Positions 1 through 7,974 are shown, counted from the first letter of the stretch. The stretch: 64,000 nt of DNA from Enhydrobacter sp. (GCA_026126105.1 JAHCJV010000010.1:37370-101369), one strand, 5' to 3'. Made by a program: numbers and translations. Notes: generated from the sequence alone by a model not told the origin.

Positions 1-365
1 CCGGGATAGATGTTGGTCACTTCCATGCGGCTGCGGAAGACCACGAAGTTGCAGGTCACCGGGATCGAGCCGTTGCCGCCTTCGGTCGTCACCACGTTGC
101 TGATCATGTGCCGCGTGCGCGAGTGCGGAAACTCGGCGTGGGCGGTGGGCTTCAGCAACCGCTTGGCGCGCTCGCCCAGGCGATGGCGGTCGTCATAGAT
201 CAGGAACAGCGACTTGCCGGCCTTGCCCTCGGGGTCGTCGGTTGCCGGGACGAGATATTCGCCGTCCTCGGTGAAGAGGTCGGCCCATTCCATCAGCTTC
301 CAGGCGTCGAGCAGCGCCGCCTCCTGGATCAGGAAATCCTCGGCGTCGGAGCGGGACAGCTTCAT
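1..365 (-). CDS. Ring-hydroxylating dioxygenase small (beta) subunit, partial
   Basis: Only the first 121 codons are in the window; the gene runs off the left edge. The ATG lies one base after the TGA of the alpha-subunit gene, so the two are almost certainly translated together. The visible protein begins MKLSRSDAEDFLIQEAALLD and carries the acidic helix followed by WADLFTEDGEYLVPA that opens the cystatin/NTF2-like fold of dioxygenase beta subunits (family length about 160-180 aa). The beta subunit has no metal centre; it stabilises the alpha3beta3 oxygenase hexamer and can influence substrate choice. The electron-transfer reductase or ferredoxin is not visible and may lie beyond the edge. 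Family assignment is firm from order and sequence; the substrate is unknown. Confidence 0.85.
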   Translation of the reverse strand, partial: MKLSRSDAEDFLIQEAALLDAWKLMEWADLFTEDGEYLVPATDDPEGKAGKSLFLIYDDRHRLGERAKRLLKPTAHAEFPHSRTRHMISNVVTTEGGNGSIPVTCNFVVFRSRMEVTNIYP

Positions 366-366
366 C

Positions 367-1653
367 TCAAGGCCCCGTCAGCTCGAGCGCCGGGTTGTCC
401 GATACGAGCTGGTGCCAGCGCCGCCAGAAAGTGCGCATCTGCAGCTCGTCGGTCTTGGTCGGGGCGTTGCTCAGCATGCCGCGCGACAGGTCGTTGTAGG
501 GGGCGGACGCAGCGTTGGCGTAGCCGCGCTGGCAGAGCTCGAGCATCTCGACATCGTCCGGTGTGGCGAAGCCTGCCGGTCCGAGGAACTCCACGAAGTT
601 GCGCAGGCGGCGGTCGCGCGAGGTTTCCGATTCGCCGACAGGCGCGATGCACCAGGCGCTGACTTCCATATGGTCCGGCCGCACCGGATAGAAGGTGCGC
701 ACGGTGGTCGCCATCACGTCGTTGACCACGAGATTGGGGAAGATCAGGAGGTTTCGGTCGCCGTTGGCGACGACGTTGCCGCGCTCGGGGCCGAGCCGTT
801 CCATGATCTCCTTGTTCAGCGCCTCGACCTCGACCCGGGCCTCCTCGCCCCAGCCTGGTGCCCAGCGCGCATAGGGGCGGCCCCAGGGCAGGAGACCGAT
901 GGATTCGGAGACGGCATGGCCGTTGCCGAGGTTCTTCACCCAGCCCTTGGAATTCATGCTGCTGAAGTTCGAATTGTCACGCGAGCGGATGTAGTCGAAG
1001 TAGGTCGAGTGCGTCGGCACGCCGTGATAGCCGTCCGCCGAATTCTCCTGCAGCAGCTTCCAGTTCGCGCCGACGCAGTAATCCTGTGTGCCGGTCACGA
1101 TTTCCATGCCGTCGCGCCCCTGGTCGGCGACATAGGCGAGATACTCGCCCGCGCCGGCCAGATAGTCGGTGAGCGACATGGCGTTCCGGTCGTAGCAGAC
1201 GAAGACGAAGCCCTTGAACTCCTCCATGCGCTCGACGGGAACGAGGTCGAGCTTGCAGTCCTCGGTCGCGTCCGGCGGCAGCGCCTCGCGGCCGGGCATG
1301 CCGATGAAGCGGCCCTTTTCATCGAACGTCCAGGCGTGATAGCCGCAGGTAAAGACGCGCCGGTTGCCCGCCCGCTCGCGGCAGACCAGCGCCCCTCGGT
1401 GCGGGCACGTATTGTAGAGTGCGTGCAGCTTGTTCTCGCGATCCCGCGTGTAGAGCAGCGGACGTCCGCCTACGCGGCGCGAGATGAAGTCGCCCGGCTT
1501 CTTCAGCTCGGAGGTGTGGCCGAGATAAAGCCAGCACTTGCCGAACACGTGCTCCCGCTCCAGGGCAAGGATCTCGTCGGACACGAAGGCGCTGCGGTGG
1601 ACCTTGAACCGCGCCTGGTGGCGGTCGTCGATGATGAGGTCGGACAGTTGCAT
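367..1653 (-). CDS. Rieske ring-hydroxylating dioxygenase large (alpha) subunit
   Basis: Catalytic subunit of a Rieske non-haem iron oxygenase, which adds O2 to an aromatic ring using electrons from a reductase. Counting from ATG 1653 (428 aa), the Rieske [2Fe-2S] ligands are C83/H85 (CPHRGA) and C103/H106 (CGYHAW). The mononuclear iron site is ENSADGYHGVPTH with H210 and H215, and D207 as the usual bridge to the neighbouring Rieske centre. The length fits the family. An in-frame GTG at 1671 overlaps the preceding stop, but GAGGAG seven bases before ATG 1653 favours the ATG. It lies between a TTT binding protein and the beta subunit in one leftward operon that also follows a GntR regulator. 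The sequence is closest in style to benzoate/salicylate-type alpha subunits, but the substrate cannot be read from it. Confidence 0.9.
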   Translation of the reverse strand: MQLSDLIIDDRHQARFKVHRSAFVSDEILALEREHVFGKCWLYLGHTSELKKPGDFISRRVGGRPLLYTRDRENKLHALYNTCPHRGALVCRERAGNRRVFTCGYHAWTFDEKGRFIGMPGREALPPDATEDCKLDLVPVERMEEFKGFVFVCYDRNAMSLTDYLAGAGEYLAYVADQGRDGMEIVTGTQDYCVGANWKLLQENSADGYHGVPTHSTYFDYIRSRDNSNFSSMNSKGWVKNLGNGHAVSESIGLLPWGRPYARWAPGWGEEARVEVEALNKEIMERLGPERGNVVANGDRNLLIFPNLVVNDVMATTVRTFYPVRPDHMEVSAWCIAPVGESETSRDRRLRNFVEFLGPAGFATPDDVEMLELCQRGYANAASAPYNDLSRGMLSNAPTKTDELQMRTFWRRWHQLVSDNPALELTGP

Positions 1654-1667
1654 GGCCTGCTCCTCCG

Positions 1668-2648
1668 TCACTGCGGTTTGATGCCGGCTGCCGTGCTCAT
1701 CTCGCGGATGATCGGCAGCTCGCTCCGGATGAGCGCGTCGGTTTCCGCCGGCGTCGCGGCGATCGTCGTCCAGCCTGGCGTGGCGATGAAGCGCTCGCCG
1801 AAGGCCGGCTGCTTCACGATCTCGCGCACATCGCCGCTGATCTTGTCGATGATGTCCTTCGGCGTGCCGGCAGGGGCGGCGAGGCCGAACCAGATGAAGG
1901 ACAGGATCTCGGGATGGCCCATCTCGGTCGTGGTCGGCACGTCGGGGAAGAGCGGCGACCGTTGCCTGGCGGCGAGCGCCAGCGCCTTCACCTTGCCGCT
2001 CCTGAGCAGACCGCCCGCGACGCCGCTGCTGCCGACCGAGAGCTGGACCTCGTTGCCGGTGAGCGCATTCAGCACCGGCGCGACGCCCTTGTAGGGCACG
2101 TGCAGGAACCTGGTGCCGGCGCTCTTGTTGAGAGTCTCATAGACGAGCTGCGGCGGGCTGCCGTCACCCCAGCTTCCGTAGGCCAGTTTGCCCGGCGCCT
2201 TCTTGTCGGCGGCGATCAGCTCCGGCAGTGTCTTGGCCGGTACGTCGGGATGGGCGAGCAGGAACTGCTCGGCGCGCGCCATGACGGTGATATTGGCGAA
2301 GCTCTTGTCGGGGTCGTAGGGCAGGTTCTTGAAGACGAACCGGTTGCCCATGTAGATCTGGTCGGTGGTCGCGAACAGCGAATAGCCATCGGGCGCTGCC
2401 TTGGCGATGCTTTCCGCGGCGATCAGACCACTGGCGCCGGGCTTATTGTCGACCACGACCGACTGGCCCCATCTGGTCGAGAGTTCCGCGGCGATGCCAC
2501 GTACCAGAACATCGAGCCCACCGCCCGGCGGCACGCCGAGCACGATCTTCACCGGCCTGTCGGGATAGGTCTGGGCCGCGACGGGCAAAGCTGCAACGAA
2601 GAGGGCAAATAGGCCCATCCAAACTCGAGTGACCAACGTTCCCTCCAT
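1668..2648 (-). CDS. TTT-family (Bug) periplasmic solute-binding protein
   Basis: A 326-aa extracytoplasmic binding protein of the tripartite tricarboxylate transporter type. A Sec signal peptide (hydrophobic residues about 10-25, cleavage after AQ) is followed by the family opening YPDRPVKIVLGVPPGGGLD and by APDGYSL, PYKGVAP, and FPDVPTTTEMG motifs. These receptors bind carboxylates or aromatic acids for a TctA/TctB membrane pair, which is absent here; orphan receptors of this kind are common in such genomes. ATG 2648 has a strong GAGGGGGAGG ribosome site. The gene is first in the transcript that continues into the dioxygenase, so the bound ligand is plausibly the dioxygenase substrate (inference). 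A promoter and a large palindrome lie just upstream. Confidence 0.9.
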   Translation of the reverse strand: MEGTLVTRVWMGLFALFVAALPVAAQTYPDRPVKIVLGVPPGGGLDVLVRGIAAELSTRWGQSVVVDNKPGASGLIAAESIAKAAPDGYSLFATTDQIYMGNRFVFKNLPYDPDKSFANITVMARAEQFLLAHPDVPAKTLPELIAADKKAPGKLAYGSWGDGSPPQLVYETLNKSAGTRFLHVPYKGVAPVLNALTGNEVQLSVGSSGVAGGLLRSGKVKALALAARQRSPLFPDVPTTTEMGHPEILSFIWFGLAAPAGTPKDIIDKISGDVREIVKQPAFGERFIATPGWTTIAATPAETDALIRSELPIIREMSTAAGIKPQ

Positions 2649-2680
2649 GTCGTTGCCTCCCCCTCTTGCGGGAGGAGTTC

Positions 2681-2709
2681 CTGATCATTGGAGTTATTCT
2701 AATGGTCAG
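2681..2709. promoter_or_regulatory. 29-bp palindrome, likely GntR/FadR-type operator
   Basis: Arms CTGATCATT (2681-2689) and AATGGTCAG (2701-2709) match as inverted repeats at 8 of 9 positions, and the symmetry continues inwards so that 22 of 28 paired positions agree around a central T at 2695. It covers the predicted -10 box of the leftward transporter/dioxygenase transcript and the stop codon of the GntR gene. FadR-family proteins bind as dimers to such palindromes and usually regulate adjacent genes. The match to this particular regulator is an inference from position. Confidence 0.55.
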
Positions 2710-2724
2710 ACCTTTACTTGTCGA
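2696..2724 (-). promoter_or_regulatory. Sigma-70-type promoter for TTT receptor/dioxygenase operon
   Basis: On the minus strand TCGACA (2724-2719) and TAGAAT (2701-2696) each match the -35 and -10 consensus at five of six positions and are separated by exactly 17 bases. A start near 2689 would leave a leader of about 41 bases containing the GAGGGGGAGG ribosome site of the gene starting at 2648. The -35 box lies in the 3' end of the GntR gene. Confidence 0.5.
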
Positions 2725-3419
2725 CTCCCTGCCAGAAGCCGATGAAGCTTGTTCAGGTGCGTTTCCATCTCGCGGGTTGCCGCGGCGGCATCCCGGACCT
2801 GGAGATGCCTGAGGAAGCGCCGCCTGTGGGCGATCAGGCCCGGCAGCTCGGTGTCCTCCGACACGCCCCGCAGGAAGCGGACGAGGAGGTCGGTCAAGGA
2901 ATCGACCAGGATCTTGAGGATCTCGTTGTGCGTGGCGAGCGCCAGCAGACGGTAGAATTCGGCGATCGCTTTGCGCCGCTCCTCTGCTTGGCCGAGGCGC
3001 GACATCTCCGCGGTGCGCTCGATATTGCGGGCGATCGCTTCGATGTCGGCATCGGTGGCCCTCGCGCAGGCGAGCCTTACCACACCGCTCTGGATCAGGA
3101 GCCGCGCCTCGGTGAGGTCGCCGAGCGAGATTGCGCCAAGATGCACGAGATCCTGGATGACTCGCGTCATGTTGGCAGGATCGCCTGCCTGCACGAAGGC
3201 GCCGCCTTTGACGCCCTTCTTGAGCATGATGACGCCGGCAATTTCGAGCGTCCGCAGGGCTTCGCGCAAGGCGGCACGGCTTACCTTAAGCTGCTCGGAA
3301 AGCTCGCGCTCCGGCGGCAGCTTGTCGCCGGGTTTCAGCTTTCCGGCGGCGAGTTGCTTGCGAATGCGCTCGCAGATCTCTTCGAAGGCGCGTGGCTTGC
3401 CCCGGCTCGGAGAGGTCAC
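2706..3419 (-). CDS. GntR/FadR-family transcriptional regulator
   Basis: A 237-aa regulator. Residues about 10-75 form the GntR winged helix (ICERIRKQLAAGKLKPGDKL, PPERELSEQLKVSRAALREA, then the LEIAGVIMLKKGVKGGAFV wing). Residues about 90-225 are the all-helical FCD effector domain with its metal/carboxylate-binding His and Asp residues (ATHNEIL near the middle, HRRRFLRH and METHLNKLH at the end). FCD regulators usually sense carboxylic acids made or used by the neighbouring pathway. The chosen start is GTG 3419, which overlaps the TGA of the SDR gene by four bases (GTGA); no ATG is available near the domain start. It probably represses the downstream transporter/dioxygenase operon through the palindrome at 2681-2709. 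Confidence 0.88.
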   Translation of the reverse strand: MTSPSRGKPRAFEEICERIRKQLAAGKLKPGDKLPPERELSEQLKVSRAALREALRTLEIAGVIMLKKGVKGGAFVQAGDPANMTRVIQDLVHLGAISLGDLTEARLLIQSGVVRLACARATDADIEAIARNIERTAEMSRLGQAEERRKAIAEFYRLLALATHNEILKILVDSLTDLLVRFLRGVSEDTELPGLIAHRRRFLRHLQVRDAAAATREMETHLNKLHRLLAGSRQVKV

Positions 3420-4228
3420 TTCTGCGCCGGGTCCCACGGCCAGTAGCGGGCGATGGCGCCGGCATCGATGCGCAGGTCGGTGCCGGTCATCATCTCGGCG
3501 TCGGACGAGACGATGAAGGCGGCCGCGCGGCCGTAATCGCTGGGGCTGGGCAGCTTCTGCATCGGTATCCGGCTGCGATACATCTCGAAGATCGGCTTCG
3601 CGGCCGACAGGTCGATCGCCGCGCGGCCCCAGCGTTGCGCGCGCTCCGACGACTCCGATGGATCGGTCGCGGTGGGCGTGAGGCTGTTGACCCGGATGCC
3701 GTGCTTCACCAGCTCCATGGCGGCGGAACGGGTAAAGTTCAGCAGCCCGCATTTCGCCGTCGAGTAGGCGATGTTGTTCGGCTCGCCCTGGTGGCCCGCG
3801 GTCGAGACGATGTTGAGGATGCTGCCGCGCACCTGCCGGTCTATCATCGATTGCGCGACGTACTTGGTGAACAGGAAGGCGCCGGTAAGGATCACGTCGA
3901 TCTGCTTGCGCCATTCGGCAAGCGGCATGTTCAGCACGCCTTTCTTGTTGAAGAAGACGGCGTTGTTCACCAGCACGTCGATCCGGCCGAAGGTCTCGCA
4001 CGCCTTCTGCACCGCGGCGGCGACCTGCGGCTCCTCGGTCACGTCGCAGGCGATGCCGAGCGCCCTGCCCCCGATGCTCTTGATGTAAGCGGCGCAGTCG
4101 TGGGCGTTTGCGGCCGATGCATCGACGCTGACGACTGCGGCGCCTTCGGCCGCGAGCGCCTCGGCGAGGCCGCCGCCGATGTTGGGACTGGTGCCCGTGA
4201 CGAGGGCGACTTTGTCTTTGAGTTTCAT
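3416..4228 (-). CDS. Short-chain dehydrogenase/reductase (classical SDR)
   Basis: A 270-aa Rossmann-fold oxidoreductase using NAD(P). It has the cofactor glycine motif TGTSPNIGGG (11-20), NNA at 88-90, catalytic S142 and the YSTAK tetrad core (Y155, K159). A C-terminal MMTGTDLRIDAGA stretch is typical of classical SDRs. ATG 4228 is preferred because GGGAG lies five bases upstream; an ATG four codons earlier would place that site inside the gene. It is first of a leftward run (SDR, GntR regulator, TTT receptor, dioxygenase). After a ring-hydroxylating dioxygenase the expected partner is a cis-diol dehydrogenase, so this is one candidate for that step (inference). Confidence 0.87.
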   Translation of the reverse strand: MKLKDKVALVTGTSPNIGGGLAEALAAEGAAVVSVDASAANAHDCAAYIKSIGGRALGIACDVTEEPQVAAAVQKACETFGRIDVLVNNAVFFNKKGVLNMPLAEWRKQIDVILTGAFLFTKYVAQSMIDRQVRGSILNIVSTAGHQGEPNNIAYSTAKCGLLNFTRSAAMELVKHGIRVNSLTPTATDPSESSERAQRWGRAAIDLSAAKPIFEMYRSRIPMQKLPSPSDYGRAAAFIVSSDAEMMTGTDLRIDAGAIARYWPWDPAQK

Positions 4229-4280
4229 CCGATCTCCCATAACGTCGCCGCAAGATACATCAACGAAACCGAGGGGACGA

Positions 4281-5285
4281 ATGACGACGGGCGCGACCGA
4301 CATCCACACGCACATCGTTCCGGCGACCTTCCCCGCCTATGCCGGCCGCCACGCCAATGCGCGCTGGCCGTCGATGACGCCCGCGCACGACTGCCATCAT
4401 TGCAACGTGATGATCGCCGGCAAGGTGTTTCGAACCGTGAGCGACCACAGCTGGAGTCTGGAGCGGCGGCTCGAGGTGATGGAGGCATCGCGGATCGAGC
4501 GCCAGGTCCTGTCGCCAATGCCGGAGCTGCTGTCCTACTGGATGGAGCCTGAGGACGCGGAATCGATCGGGCGGCACGTCAACGACACGATCGCCACCAT
4601 GGTCGCCGACGGCAAGGGCCGCTTCGCCGGGCTGGGCATGGTGCCGATGCAGGATCCCGACCGTGCGGTCGCCGAGCTCGAGCGGCTGATGGAAGCGGGC
4701 TTTAAGGGGGTCGAGATCGGCACCAACGTCAACGGCGTGTCGATCGGCGACAAGCGCTACGCGCCGTTCTTCGAGACGGCGGAACGGCTGGGCGCGGCGA
4801 TCTTCGTGCATGCGCTGCATCCAGCCGGCACAGAGCGGCTGATCGGTCCGCCCAACATGCCGGCGCTGGCGCTGTTCCCGTGCGAGACATCGACGGCGAT
4901 CGTGTCGCTGATGATGGGCGGCATCATCGGCCGCCACCCGAAGCTGCGCATTGCCTTCAGCCACGGCGGGGGTGTGTTCGGGCTGGTGCTGCCGCGTTTC
5001 CTGCACGGTTGGAAAATGATGCCCGTGCTGAAGGAGGCGACCGGCGGCTCGCCGGCGGAGATGGCGCGGCGCCTTTACTACGACACGCTCGTCTACGATG
5101 CCGACACGCTCAAATTCCTGATCGAGCGCTTCGGCGTCACGCAGCTCTGCATCGGCACCGACCATCCGTTCTCCATCGAGGAAACGCAGCCTGTGTCGGC
5201 GGTTGAGAAGCTCGGCCTGTCGGCGGCAGACCAGGCGCTAATCTTGTCGGGCAACGCCAAGCGCTTCCTCGGAGAGGCGGCGTGA
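4281..5285 (+). CDS. ACMSD-type amidohydrolase (COG2159)
   Basis: A 334-aa TIM-barrel metal-dependent hydrolase/decarboxylase. Metal ligands are visible in order: HTH at residues 8-10 (DIHTHIV), FVHALHP, AFSHGGG and GTDHPF, the pattern of aminocarboxymuconate-semialdehyde decarboxylase and resorcylate decarboxylases. These enzymes remove CO2 from, or hydrate, ring or ring-cleavage carboxylates, which suits the dioxygenase next door. ATG 4281 has GAGGGG upstream; an earlier in-frame ATG lacks support and would read through the divergent intergenic space. The TGA overlaps the GTG of the next SDR (GTGA), so it leads a rightward operon of three genes, divergent from the SDR/GntR/dioxygenase genes. 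Confidence 0.88.
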   Translation: MTTGATDIHTHIVPATFPAYAGRHANARWPSMTPAHDCHHCNVMIAGKVFRTVSDHSWSLERRLEVMEASRIERQVLSPMPELLSYWMEPEDAESIGRHVNDTIATMVADGKGRFAGLGMVPMQDPDRAVAELERLMEAGFKGVEIGTNVNGVSIGDKRYAPFFETAERLGAAIFVHALHPAGTERLIGPPNMPALALFPCETSTAIVSLMMGGIIGRHPKLRIAFSHGGGVFGLVLPRFLHGWKMMPVLKEATGGSPAEMARRLYYDTLVYDADTLKFLIERFGVTQLCIGTDHPFSIEETQPVSAVEKLGLSAADQALILSGNAKRFLGEAA

Positions 5286-6130
5286 GCGAGCACAAGACGG
5301 CGGCGTTCGCGGTCAGGACCGAGTGCCGGCGCTACGACGGCCGGGTCGCGATCGTCACCGGGGCGGCACAGGGGCTGGGCCGCGTGATCGCGCGGCGGCT
5401 GGCGGAGGAAGGTGCGACGGTCGTCGTCGCCGACATCCAGGAAGAGCGCGTGAAGCGGACCGCACGGCTCCTCCAGGAGGAGACCGGCCAGCCCTTCCTG
5501 GCGATCGGAGGCGATCTCAGCCGCGAGGGCGTCGCCGAGGAGATGGTCACGCGCACGCTCGCCGAGTTCGGTCGGGTCGACACGCTGGTGAACAACGCCG
5601 CCGCCCTGATCCGCATGCGGCTGGTCGATTTCACCGAGGAGCTGCTGCAGAAGGCGGTCGACTGGAACGTGTGGAACACGCTGCGCTGCTGCAAGGCGGT
5701 GCTGCCGCACATGATCGAGCGGCGCTACGGCCGCATCGTCAACATCGCGGGAGAGGCGTGGCGTACCGGCGCGCCGTTCCATACTCTGCTTGCCGGCGTC
5801 GGCAAGGGCTCGATGGTCGGTCTCACGGTGACGCTCGCGGGCGAGACGATTGCACAGGGCATCACCGTCAACTGTGTCTCACCGGGTGGCATCGAGACGG
5901 CGGCCGACGGCGATCCGGATCCGCCGAAGGAGAGCTACCGCGATCCGAGCTGGACCGGTCCCGGCGTGTTGGAGGAGCTGGCGAAGATCGTCGGGCAACG
6001 CGGCATCAGCATGGGCCGCCTGTCGCACCCGACCGAGGTCGCTTCTGCCGTCGCTTACTTCGGCGCGCCCGAAGCCTCGTTCGTCACCGGCCAGCACATC
6101 GGCGTCAGCGGCGGCATGGCGATGATCTGA
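5282..6130 (+). CDS. SDR-fold protein lacking the catalytic Tyr and Ser
   Basis: A 282-aa member of the SDR superfamily. The cofactor half is intact (TGAAQGLG at 26-33, NNAAA at 104-108), but the active site is not. In RTGAPFHTLLAGVGKGSMVG only the Lys (K175) of the YxxxK pair remains, with Ala at 171 where Tyr is expected. The NISS segment reads NIAGEAW, so the catalytic Ser is also missing. The rest of the fold, including the C-terminal FVTGQHIGVSGG, is well kept, so it looks selected rather than decaying. It may bind NAD(P) as a subunit or use another mechanism. GTG 5282 overlaps the stop of the amidohydrolase. Confidence 0.82.
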   Translation: MSEHKTAAFAVRTECRRYDGRVAIVTGAAQGLGRVIARRLAEEGATVVVADIQEERVKRTARLLQEETGQPFLAIGGDLSREGVAEEMVTRTLAEFGRVDTLVNNAAALIRMRLVDFTEELLQKAVDWNVWNTLRCCKAVLPHMIERRYGRIVNIAGEAWRTGAPFHTLLAGVGKGSMVGLTVTLAGETIAQGITVNCVSPGGIETAADGDPDPPKESYRDPSWTGPGVLEELAKIVGQRGISMGRLSHPTEVASAVAYFGAPEASFVTGQHIGVSGGMAMI

Positions 6131-6154
6131 CTTTGTCGGCCGCGGAGAGGAAGA

Positions 6155-6916
6155 ATGTCTCAGGCATTTGCGGGGCGCGTGGCACTGGTAACGGGCGCCG
6201 GAAATGGCATCGGACGCGCGATCGCGCTGCAGCTCGCCGCAGGAGGTGCGACGGTTGGCGTGAACGACCTGAAGGCCGAATTCGTCGAACGGGTCGTGCA
6301 GGAGATCGCGGCGTCCGGTGGGCACTCGATCGCCGTGGTGGAGAACGTGGCAACACGGGACGGCATGCGGCGGGCCGTGCTCGGGTTGGCCGAACAAGGC
6401 GGCCGGCTGGACGTTATGGTGAACAATGCCGCTTGGGTTCGCTACCAGGCGGTTCCCGACGTGGCACCCGAGACTCTGGATCGAATGGTGGACATCGGCT
6501 TCAAGGCGGTGGTCTGGGGAATCCAGGCAGCAGCGGAAGTCATGGACCCCGCGCGCGGTGGCGCCATCGTGAACCTGGCGTCGGTCGCCGGCATCGTGTC
6601 GGCCCGCAACAGCATCGTGTATAGCGGCATCAAGGCGGGCGTCATGGGCATTACGCGCGCGGCGGCGGCAGAACTCGGTAATCGCCGTATCCGGGTGAAT
6701 GCTGTTGCTCCGTCGGCCGTCCCGACCGAGGGTACGGCCCGCAATCGGTCCGTGGAGCGGGATGCGCAACGCGTCGCCCGCACGCCGCTTGGGCGGCTGG
6801 GGACGGTCGAGGATATCGCGCGCGTCGTCTGCTTCCTGGCCAGCGACGAAAGCGGCTTCCTCACCGGTCAGACGATTGCTGCCGACGGCGGCTACACCAC
6901 GGCCAACCTGCTTTAG
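6155..6916 (+). CDS. Short-chain dehydrogenase/reductase
   Basis: A 253-aa classical SDR with TGAGNGIG (13-20), NNAAW (90-94), catalytic S143 and YSGIK (Y156, K160), and the C-terminal FLTGQTIAADGG. GAGAGGAAG precedes ATG 6155. It follows the degenerate SDR by 24 bases in the same direction and is probably the catalytic partner or a separate alcohol/diol dehydrogenase of the same pathway. The gene ends in a hairpin shared with the convergent gene. Confidence 0.87.
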   Translation: MSQAFAGRVALVTGAGNGIGRAIALQLAAGGATVGVNDLKAEFVERVVQEIAASGGHSIAVVENVATRDGMRRAVLGLAEQGGRLDVMVNNAAWVRYQAVPDVAPETLDRMVDIGFKAVVWGIQAAAEVMDPARGGAIVNLASVAGIVSARNSIVYSGIKAGVMGITRAAAAELGNRRIRVNAVAPSAVPTEGTARNRSVERDAQRVARTPLGRLGTVEDIARVVCFLASDESGFLTGQTIAADGGYTTANLL

Positions 6917-6934
6917 TGGCGACGAAAGCCGCTA
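6914..6934. terminator. Hairpin spanning two convergent stop codons
   Basis: TAGTGGC (6914-6920) pairs with GCCGCTA (6928-6934) around a seven-base loop, with one G-T wobble. The stem contains the TAG of the SDR and the stop codon of the gene arriving from the right. There is no T-tract, so it is at best a weak intrinsic terminator or a 3'-end stabilising hairpin. Confidence 0.35.
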
Positions 6935-7360
6935 CATCTTGATCTTCATGAAGGTTTCGTCGCCGGGCCCGATGTGCTTGTTGCGGGAATATCCGGCCCA
7001 CTCGGTGTCGATGGCGCTGCCCTTGCGCATGAGGGTGAACAGCTTCTGATTCGGATCGTAGATCTTCACCCCGTGAACGTTGACGGTCCTGCCGTCGCCA
7101 TGGCTGACGAAGACGACGTCCAGCTTGTCGCCACTGGGCAGCGCCTTGCAGCAAATCGTCTCATGGGTCTGGTATCGTTCGGCATCGCTTCGGCAGGTGT
7201 TGGGGCCGATCGTCAACTTGTGATTGACGAAGAGCTGCGGGCCGCCGGCTCCCGGCCCGATCGGCTGTTCGTAGAGATAGATGCCGTCCCATGGCGAAGC
7301 GGCGAAAGCAGTGGCGGACAACAGCGCCGTCGAGAGCGCCGCGGCGAGGAAGCGCGTCAT
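6932..7360 (-). CDS. Small secreted protein of unknown function
   Basis: A 142-aa protein with a clear Sec signal peptide (MTRFLAAALSTALLSATAFA, cleavage near residue 20). The mature part contains three Cys (TCRSDAERY, then ICCKAL) and a beta-rich C-terminal half (VVFVSHGDGRTVNVHGVKIY). I recognise no domain. ATG 7360 has GAAGGAG six bases upstream. It follows a second secreted gene (broken by a frameshift) by 23 bases in the same direction, so the two were probably one periplasmic operon. Confidence 0.7.
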   Translation of the reverse strand: MTRFLAAALSTALLSATAFAASPWDGIYLYEQPIGPGAGGPQLFVNHKLTIGPNTCRSDAERYQTHETICCKALPSGDKLDVVFVSHGDGRTVNVHGVKIYDPNQKLFTLMRKGSAIDTEWAGYSRNKHIGPGDETFMKIKM

Positions 7361-7383
7361 GGATTGCTCCTTCTTGCAGTGGC

Positions 7384-7754
7384 TCAGGGTTCTGTTCCGG
7401 GCGGGACCTCGACGACCTTGTAGTCGGCGCCGCCCTTGGGGGACGGCCACAACGCGACCAGAAGGCGCGCTTGGTGCCGCAAACCTCGGCCGTCCAGCGC
7501 TCGTAGAGATGCTGCGGTTCGGTGACACGATACAGGGGCGTCTTCGGCTCGTACTTCTCGCCGAGCGGCATCGTTTCGACCCGAGCGACGTTGCCGCAGC
7601 CATATCTCGCTTTCGAATAGCCGGAGATGGCAACGAGCACATCCTGCTTGAGCTTGGACGTTGCTCGGCTTGCGCCGACGAACTTGGCATCGGCAAAGGC
7701 AGGAGTGGCGGCGGCAAGCAGGGCGGTGGCGACCAGCAACGCGTGGCACTTCAT
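7384..7754 (-). pseudogene. Secreted protein gene with a -1-base frameshift
   Basis: Reading from ATG 7754, 99 codons give a signal peptide (residues 1-22, ending PAFA) and a mature part with two Cys, ending in CGTKRAFW at 7458. The frame then runs out of register, while a different frame from 7455 gives VALWPSPKGGADYKVVEV followed by PPGTEP and TGA at 7384, exactly before the ribosome site of the next gene. The total of 371 bases is one short of a multiple of three. One missing base near 7455-7460 would restore a protein of about 123 residues. It is either a recent mutation or a sequence error. The function is unknown. Confidence 0.6.
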
Positions 7755-7974
7755 GCGAAGTTGAACGCCGGGCAGCGCGCGGTTGCAACCTCCTACAGTG
7801 AGCGCGTCAGCGGCAAGCCCACATGACAGCGTCGCAGATTTCGTAGTTCGAGGGATGAAGGGCAACGTGCTGGGCGGGACATGCTCGACGCGGAAGCAGC
7901 GGTCAATCGGCCGTACGCTAGGGCGTGCTCGTCCCGATGGCGTGTTTGGCCGGAAGGAACGGGCTCTTTATCGC
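7755..7974. other. Gene-poor spacer
   Basis: About 220 bases between the secreted pair and the gene remnant at 7975. Open frames here are short and without ribosome sites or recognisable sequence. No tRNA-like or terminator structure was found. It may contain decayed sequence continuing from the remnant, but nothing can be read. Confidence 0.3.

Noticed and set aside
214..2094. 626-codon open frame opposite the dioxygenase and TTT receptor
   Set aside because: Antisense shadow with no ribosome site or domain; the other strand carries clear motifs.
2706..4253. 515-codon open frame joining the SDR and GntR genes
   Set aside because: Only its last 237 codons match the GntR protein; the first part is out of frame with the SDR, which has its own start and motifs.
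7755..7974. tRNA or small RNA in the gap
   Set aside because: No cloverleaf and no terminator hairpin; only short open frames.
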